From Pandoraea commovens (GTDB lineage: Bacteria > Pseudomonadota > Gammaproteobacteria > Burkholderiales > Burkholderiaceae): a stretch of 64,000 bases of DNA. The position numbers were made by a program, and so were the translations under genes. The notes below the pieces were generated by a model. It saw only the letters and a list, made by a program, of their open reading frames with translations. It was not told where the DNA came from and made no database searches. This document shows positions 59,013-64,000 of this stretch, piece by piece (within the stretch, counting starts at the first letter, position 1; each line of letters starts with the position of its first letter). The stretch is taken from NCBI RefSeq assembly GCF_902459615.1, contig NZ_CABPSA010000002.1, positions 372,001-436,000 of the forward strand. The letters run 5' to 3'.

Positions 59013-59912
59013 TCACGCGAACAGCCGCAGCAGCGCATTGCGCGCATGCCGGATCAGGTCGGTTTCATCGGCGCGTCCCGGCAGCAGATGGAATTCGGCG
59101 CGCGGCAGCGGCGGCAGCCCGAGCGACGGCGGGCAGACGATCAGCTCGGGCGTGAGCGCTGACTCATTCAGACAGGACACACCCAAGCCTGCGGCCAATG
59201 CTAACTGCATGCCCGCGACCCCAGCCGCCGAATGCGATACCCGGTATGCCACCTTGTGCCGTTCCAGCACGCTCGCGACGAGCGTTTGCAACGCGCACGT
59301 GCGAGGGAGCGTGACGAGCGGCAGCGGTATGTCGACGGGTGCCGTCTGCGTCGCGGCCATCGCCCACACGAGCCGCTCGCGGCGCACCAGTGTGGCCGAC
59401 GCCACGCCGAGGTCATCGTGGGGTGCGGTGCCATCGGCGACATCCTCGTTCATCAGCCGTAACGCCAGCCCGACGTCGAAATGCTCGCCCGTCATGGCTG
59501 AGCGCTCGATCTGCGAACTCTGCATGGCGCTCACGTGCAGGCGCAGACGCGGATAGAGGCTCGTGAATCGTTTGAGGACACGGGCGACGTCGTGCGGACG
59601 GTAATAGTCCGTGATCGCGATGCGCAGCTCACCGTCGAGCAACACCCCCTGAAGGTCCTCGAACGCGGCTTCCGACAACGCCGCGATCTGACGCGCGTAC
59701 GCGAGCAGCCGCGTACCGGCGGGCGTGGCGCGCATGCCCTTTCGCGAGCGGACGAGCAGCGGCTGTCCGGCGCGCTCTTCGAGCTTCTTCAGTTGTTCGC
59801 TGACGGTCGATTGCGACAGGAAGATCTGTTCGGCGGCGGCCGAAATGCTGCCGGCATCGTGAATGGCGATAAACGTACGTAGCTGGGTCAGATCGAAGGC
59901 GCGGACATTCAT
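59013..59912 (-). CDS. LysR-family regulator divergent from an MFS transporter
   Basis: A 299-residue LysR regulator. The helix-turn-helix is FDLTQLRTFIAIHDAGSISA then LSQSTVSEQLKKLEERAG. The ATG at 59912 gives the normal short N-terminus; the longer frame does not. It is divergent from the MFS gene at 60179, with a near-perfect 31-base spaced dyad between them, so it probably controls that transporter. Confidence 0.88.
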   Translation of the reverse strand: MNVRAFDLTQLRTFIAIHDAGSISAAAEQIFLSQSTVSEQLKKLEERAGQPLLVRSRKGMRATPAGTRLLAYARQIAALSEAAFEDLQGVLLDGELRIAITDYYRPHDVARVLKRFTSLYPRLRLHVSAMQSSQIERSAMTGEHFDVGLALRLMNEDVADGTAPHDDLGVASATLVRRERLVWAMAATQTAPVDIPLPLVTLPRTCALQTLVASVLERHKVAYRVSHSAAGVAGMQLALAAGLGVSCLNESALTPELIVCPPSLGLPPLPRAEFHLLPGRADETDLIRHARNALLRLFA

Positions 59913-60009
59913 GGCAGCACTCGGTAGAACGACAATTCGTGGGGCGGACACCTAACGAACGAGGAGAACGAGGACGGATGGCGCGTCGGCAGGCCATCGG
60001 AGTTAATCC

Positions 60010-60040
60010 GGAAAACACGATATATGTCATCGCGTTTTCC
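60010..60040. promoter_or_regulatory. Long inverted repeat between LysR and MFS genes
   Basis: GGAAAACACGAT, seven-base spacer, ATCGCGTTTTCC: 11 of 12 positions pair. This is one of the strongest dyads in the window and a probable LysR recognition site. The spacing to the transporter start (about 140 bases) is normal. Confidence 0.65.
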
Positions 60041-60178
60041 CGCTTTTCCGAAGGATTGTACCTCCGTAGGATGCGGAGCATGGCATCCGGATTTACGCGC
60101 AAGCGCGACCCCGGGATAAGGCCTTTCCCCCTCCCCCTTTCAGAGCCGCGTGTTGACCGCCCGCGCACCGTGTCACTT

Positions 60179-61525
60179 ATGAACGAACGTCTTTGCTCTG
60201 CCTCTGCTGCGGCGAATCGTCTTCCGGCCACCGCTGTGCCTCGTGCCCCGGATGTCGCCGTCCCACAACTCAATCGCGACCATCGCTGGAAGGTGCTGGG
60301 CGTTGGCGTGGCGGCCAATGCGAGCTTCGCAGCGGCGATGGGCGGTATTCCCGCCACGGCCGTACAGATGCGAAGTGCCTACGCGCTGGCCAACGGCGAC
60401 CTCGGCCTCGTGCTCGGCATGATCGGTCTGGGCATTGCCGTCTCGGAATTGCCGTGGGGCATGCTCACGGATCGATGGGGCGACCGACGGGTGTTGCTCG
60501 TCGGGTTGCTGGTGACGGCGGCGGCGCTGCTCGGCCTCGGCCTGTGGGTGGTGCCGACGACGCACTTCGTCCCGTCGATGCCGATGCTCGCGGCCGGGAT
60601 GCTGGTCATCGGCGTGCTGGGCGGCAGCGTGAACGGTTCGAGCGGACGCGCCGTGATGCGATGGTTTCACGACAGCGAGCGTGGTCTTGCGATGAGCGTG
60701 CGGCAATGCGCGGTGCCGATGGGCGGAGGGATCGGAGCGCTGCTGCTGCCGGGCACGGCGGTCCACTTCGGCTTCAGCGGGGTCTTCATCGGCCTGGCAG
60801 TGGCGTGCGTGGCCGCAGCGGGCATGGCATGGCTGTGGTTGCTCGAACCGCCGGACGAGCTGCATGAAGCGGCGCGCCCGGCAACGGCTAGCGCTGGCGG
60901 CCGTCCTGCTGTCGCCTATACGCCGTTGCGTGATGCACGCCTGCTCAGCACCGCGCTCGGCATGGCCGTGCTCGCCATGCCGCAAATCGCTGTGCTCACC
61001 TTCGGCACGGTCTTTTTGCACGACTTCGCCCATGTGAGCGTGCTGACGATTTCGCTGACGCTGGGGGCGGTGCAGACGGGCGCGGCAATCACCCGTGTGT
61101 GGAGCGGACGTTTCACCGACAAGCGCCGCAACCGTCCCGCCTATTTGCGCGTCTGCACGCTTGTGGTTGGCGTGGTGTTCGCGATGTTGGGCGCGCTGGT
61201 GGGATTACTTTCGATGCGTCCCGAGTGGCTCGCTCACGGCACGCCGGTGATGATCGCACTGCTGATTGTCGGCGGGGTGGTCGCCTCGGCATGGCATGGC
61301 GTGGCTTTCACGGAGCTGGCCACGCTCGCCGGGGCGTCCCGCGCGGGCACGGCGCTGGGCATCGGCAACACCGGTGTCTTCATGACGATGTTCCTCACGC
61401 CGTTGGTGATTCCACTGCTGCTCTCGCTAGGCGGATGGGGACTGGTCTGGGCCGGGGGCATGATCTGCGCAGCACTCGCATGGCCATTGTTCGTCTGGTC
61501 GCATCGCGCAGTGAAGACGGCATGA
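60179..61525 (+). CDS. MFS transporter
   Basis: A 448-residue, 12-helix major-facilitator protein. Motif A appears as PWGMLTDRWGDRRVLLVG between helices 2 and 3, and again in degenerate form as WSGRFTDKRRNRPAYLR in the second half. About 35 hydrophilic residues precede helix 1. The subgroup resembles anion/cyanate-type permeases but the substrate cannot be read from the sequence. Start ATG at 60179. Confidence 0.82.
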   Translation: MNERLCSASAAANRLPATAVPRAPDVAVPQLNRDHRWKVLGVGVAANASFAAAMGGIPATAVQMRSAYALANGDLGLVLGMIGLGIAVSELPWGMLTDRWGDRRVLLVGLLVTAAALLGLGLWVVPTTHFVPSMPMLAAGMLVIGVLGGSVNGSSGRAVMRWFHDSERGLAMSVRQCAVPMGGGIGALLLPGTAVHFGFSGVFIGLAVACVAAAGMAWLWLLEPPDELHEAARPATASAGGRPAVAYTPLRDARLLSTALGMAVLAMPQIAVLTFGTVFLHDFAHVSVLTISLTLGAVQTGAAITRVWSGRFTDKRRNRPAYLRVCTLVVGVVFAMLGALVGLLSMRPEWLAHGTPVMIALLIVGGVVASAWHGVAFTELATLAGASRAGTALGIGNTGVFMTMFLTPLVIPLLLSLGGWGLVWAGGMICAALAWPLFVWSHRAVKTA

Positions 61526-61568
61526 AGACGACGTGAAGCGAACGTAAGCGCGCGCCGCTTCAAAGACA

Positions 61569-62480
61569 TCAACACGGCAGGTGCACGTTCTCCACAAGGA
61601 AGTCGAGAAACGCACGGACGCGGGCGGGCAAGTGGCCGCCCTGTCCCACATAAACGGCGTGCACCGGCTCCAGATCGCCGGGGTTGTAGTCTTCGAGTAC
61701 GGTCACGAGACGGCCGTCGCGCAGATCGGCGTCGACGTGATATCGCGAGTGACGCGCGAGTCCCAGCCCTTCAAGCGCGAGTTTGCGCATCGTTTCGCCG
61801 TCACTCACCAGCACGTTGCCCGCAGGCGGATACAAAGTGACACCGCCCGCGCCGTCGAGGAACGGCAACCCCTGAATCTGACGCTCGAAATTGAACGCCA
61901 TGACGTTGTGACGGATCAGGTCGGCCGGCGTCTGTAACGGCGCATTGCGCGCCAGATACTCAGGCGACGCCACCACGTGTACGCGACTCTCGCCGAGCTT
62001 GCGCGCCACCAGCCGTGAATCTCGCAATGCGCCAGCGCGCACCGCCACATCGGCACGTTGTGACAGCAGGTCGACGACCGTGTCGGTGAGTGTCAGGTCG
62101 AGCCGGATCTCGGGGTACTTCGCGAGGAATGCCGGGAGCACCGGCAGCAGATACAGCGTGCCGATGGGCACACTCGAATTCACCCGCAGCAAGCCGCGCG
62201 GCACCGCGCCCGCCGCCGCTTCGCGCTCGGCAGCGTCGATGTCGGCGAGCACGCGCAACGCACGCTCGTGAAATGCGGTGCCTTCGGGGGTAAGTTGCAA
62301 GCGGCGCGTGGAGCGATTGAAGAGTCGTGCGCCCAGCCGCCCTTCGAGCCGCGCGACGAGCTTGCTCACAGCCGACGGTGTCATGTGCAACGCGCGTGCC
62401 GCTGCCGAGAAGCCGCCCAACTCGACCACCCGCGTAAAAACTTCCATGTCGCCTGAGCGGTTGACGTCCTGTCGGCCCAT
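61569..62480 (-). CDS. LysR-family regulator divergent from an efflux-type MFS gene
   Basis: A 303-residue LysR regulator of the DsdC/PecT-like subgroup: DMEVFTRVVELGGFSAAARAL and MTPSAVSKLVARLEGRLGARLF form the DNA-binding region. The ATG at 62480 is chosen because it directly precedes the domain; the longer frame is unconserved. It is divergent from the MFS gene at 62705 and probably represses or activates it through the repeats at 62513-62564. Confidence 0.88.
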   Translation of the reverse strand: MGRQDVNRSGDMEVFTRVVELGGFSAAARALHMTPSAVSKLVARLEGRLGARLFNRSTRRLQLTPEGTAFHERALRVLADIDAAEREAAAGAVPRGLLRVNSSVPIGTLYLLPVLPAFLAKYPEIRLDLTLTDTVVDLLSQRADVAVRAGALRDSRLVARKLGESRVHVVASPEYLARNAPLQTPADLIRHNVMAFNFERQIQGLPFLDGAGGVTLYPPAGNVLVSDGETMRKLALEGLGLARHSRYHVDADLRDGRLVTVLEDYNPGDLEPVHAVYVGQGGHLPARVRAFLDFLVENVHLPC

Positions 62481-62512
62481 CGGAGGTGTCCTCGACTGTT
62501 GAGGTGATGACT

Positions 62513-62564
62513 TTCGCGCAGTCTTGTGATTTGAAGTCACAAATGATTTTCCTTCGCGCAGTCT
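62513..62564. promoter_or_regulatory. Direct and inverted repeats between LysR and MFS genes
   Basis: TTCGCGCAGTCT occurs at 62513 and again at 62553, exactly 40 bases apart (about four helical turns). Between them lies the dyad TTGTGA-N7-TCACAA (62524-62542). Same-face repeats flanking a dyad suit a LysR tetramer. Confidence 0.6.
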
Positions 62565-62704
62565 ATTTCATCAATGAAGGGACGTCTATATTCCGCACAT
62601 CGGTTCACGCGCGTCGGATGGCCTGAGCATTCGGTCCACATCCGGTCCATCGATTCGACGGCGGAACCCGCCCCGATATTCAGTCTTCAAGACAGGAGTT
62701 TTCC

Positions 62705-63898
62705 GTGCCTATCGCCCTCTATGCCCTGACCGCCGGTGCCTTTGGCATTGGCGTGACGGAGTTCGTGATCATGGGCCTGCTGCTCAACGTCGGCGCCGAT
62801 TTCGGCGTGTCGATCGCGGCCGCTGGCCTCTTGATTTCCGGCTACGCGCTGGGTGTCGTCGTCGGCGCGCCGATCATGACGACCGCCACCGCCCGCTGGC
62901 CGCGCAAGACCGTGCTGCTGGTGCTCATGGCCATCTTCACCATCGGCAACGCCGCCTGTGCGCTCGCGCCGAGCTATGGCGCGCTGATGGCGGCGCGTGT
63001 GCTGACGTCGTTCGCGCACGGCACCTTCTTCGGCGTCGGCTCGGTCGTCGCGACGGGCCTCGTGCCGCGTGAGCGCCGTGCGTCGGCGATTGCCGTGATG
63101 TTCATGGGCCTGACCGTCGCCAACATTCTCGGCGTGCCGTTCGGCACGTGGCTGGGTCAGCACTTTGGCTGGCGTGCCAGCTTCTGGGCCGTGACCGTCA
63201 TCGGTGCCCTCGCGTTCCTCGTGATCGCCCGCTTCGTGCCGAAGATCGCGGCCCCGGCGGACGCTGGCGACTGGCGTGCGGATTTGCGAGCGCTGGCACG
63301 TCGCCCGGTGCTGCTCGGGTTGCTGACGACCGTGCTGGGATGGGTGGGGGTGTTCGGTGTGTTCACGTACATCGCGCCGTTGCTCACGACAGTGACGGGC
63401 TTCTCCGAAGGCGCGGTCTCGCCGATTCTGCTGATCTTCGGTGGGGGTCTGGTCATCGGTAATCTGCTGGGCGGCAAGCTCGCGGATCGTCATGTGGTGC
63501 GCACGGTGCTGGGCAGCCTGCTGTCGCTCTCGGTTGTGCTCGGACTGATGACGTTCGCGCTGCACTCGCAATGGCTCGCCATCGTGTTCGTGGCACTGCT
63601 CGGTGCGACGGCGTTCGCCACGGTCGCGCCGCTGCAAATTTGGGTGATGGAAAAGGCATCTGGGGCGGGCGAAAGCCTCGCGTCGAGCTTCAATATCGCC
63701 GCGTTCAATCTTGGCAACGCCATCGGCGCGTGGCTCGGCGGCTTCGTCATTGAACATGGCCCCGGGTTGACGGCCGTGCCCTGGGTGGCGGCGCTGGTGC
63801 CGCTGGTGGGGGTGGGCGTCGCGCTGCTGAGCCTGCGTCTGGATCGCCGGGATGCGGGTCGCCAGCCTACGCCGGTTTGTGAAACCCCTGCAATGTAA
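62705..63898 (+). CDS. MFS drug/sugar efflux transporter (AraJ/YdhP-type DHA1)
   Basis: A 397-residue, 12-helix MFS protein. The N-terminal TAGAFGIGVTEFVIMGLLLNVG and the motif GYALGVVVGAPIMTTATARWPRK, followed by FAHGTFFGVGSVVATGLVP, are characteristic of the AraJ/YdhP/chloramphenicol-efflux group. It starts with GTG at 62705 behind a good AGGAG site. Drug or sugar export is the family role; the real substrate is unknown. A strong terminator follows. Confidence 0.88.
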   Translation: MPIALYALTAGAFGIGVTEFVIMGLLLNVGADFGVSIAAAGLLISGYALGVVVGAPIMTTATARWPRKTVLLVLMAIFTIGNAACALAPSYGALMAARVLTSFAHGTFFGVGSVVATGLVPRERRASAIAVMFMGLTVANILGVPFGTWLGQHFGWRASFWAVTVIGALAFLVIARFVPKIAAPADAGDWRADLRALARRPVLLGLLTTVLGWVGVFGVFTYIAPLLTTVTGFSEGAVSPILLIFGGGLVIGNLLGGKLADRHVVRTVLGSLLSLSVVLGLMTFALHSQWLAIVFVALLGATAFATVAPLQIWVMEKASGAGESLASSFNIAAFNLGNAIGAWLGGFVIEHGPGLTAVPWVAALVPLVGVGVALLSLRLDRRDAGRQPTPVCETPAM

Positions 63899-63918
63899 AG
63901 ACGACGCAGCACAATGAA

Positions 63919-63954
63919 GAAGGCCCGGCGCGTCGATGCACGCGCCGGGCCTTC
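63919..63954. terminator. Strong hairpin after the MFS gene
   Basis: Perfect 15-base stem GAAGGCCCGGCGCGT/ACGCGCCGGGCCTTC with a six-base loop, then GTGTTTT. It lies between the MFS gene and what may be the end of a convergent gene, so it could work in both directions. Confidence 0.8.
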
Positions 63955-63973
63955 GTGTTTTGGCGTCAGGCCG

Positions 63974-64000
63974 TCAGGCCATCACGCCGATGATCACACT
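63974..64000 (-). CDS. Possible C-terminal end of a gene continuing beyond the window
   Basis: On the minus strand the last bases read ...SVIIGVMA followed by TGA, a hydrophobic C-terminus typical of a membrane protein. It lies just after a strong hairpin, as expected for a convergent gene. Only eight codons are visible. Confidence 0.3.
   Translation of the reverse strand, partial: SVIIGVMA

Overview
The window is a gene-dense, GC-rich stretch of a Gram-negative chromosome. Gene content points to the Burkholderiaceae, most likely Pandoraea or a close relative: DUF4148-type small secreted proteins, a DUF3331 protein, a DUF2288 protein, a double-length UvrA, many LysR regulators divergent from their targets, and a betaproteobacterial trimeric porin. 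The genus is inferred from family content, not from a marker gene. I saw no tRNA, rRNA, CRISPR array, transposase or phage gene.

Layout. 0-0.7 kb: organic hydroperoxide resistance pair (ohr, cut by the window edge, and ohrR) with two palindromic operators between them. 0.7-8.8 kb: a sulfur amino-acid uptake and catabolism cluster (LysR, polar amino-acid ABC transporter, cysteine-dioxygenase-like cupin, four-domain rhodanese, MetC-like PLP lyase). 8.8-11.2 kb: class C beta-lactamase and a two-gene toxin-antitoxin-like module. 11.2-17.4 kb: DUF3331, NDH-2-like dehydrogenase, TetR, RidA, D-amino-acid dehydrogenase and an NlpC/P60 lipoprotein. 17.4-21.8 kb: a Fur-controlled FecI/FecR/TonB-receptor iron-uptake set. 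22-28 kb: a tandem-fused UvrA of 1981 residues behind an SOS box. 28-31.6 kb: a small secreted protein, a cluster of DnaA-box-like repeats, a frameshifted dienelactone-hydrolase gene and metY. 31.9-36.4 kb: uppP, LysR, Fe-alcohol dehydrogenase and an MHS-type transporter. 36.5-37.9 kb: three very small envelope-protein genes.

38.1-41.4 kb is the most unusual part. It holds a protein with a cytidine-deaminase-type zinc signature (HAE...PCxxC), then a convergent pair consisting of a CesT-like secretion chaperone and a large unrecognised protein, arranged like a type III effector operon. No secretion apparatus lies in the window.

41.6-47.8 kb is a purine nucleoside salvage region: a porin and an exported nucleoside hydrolase, an NCS2 purine permease, an adenosine-deaminase-family enzyme and a LysR regulator. 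Similar palindromes sit before the porin and between the regulator and the permease. 48.1-52.9 kb contains a local family expansion: two intact and one decayed copy of an unrecognised Rossmann-like protein, a fourth possible distant member, and a duplicated scrap of the neighbouring DUF445 gene that records the rearrangement. 53-64 kb returns to ordinary chromosome: malate synthase G, dipeptidase E, an EamA transporter, small conserved proteins, and two LysR/MFS divergent pairs with clear palindromic operators.
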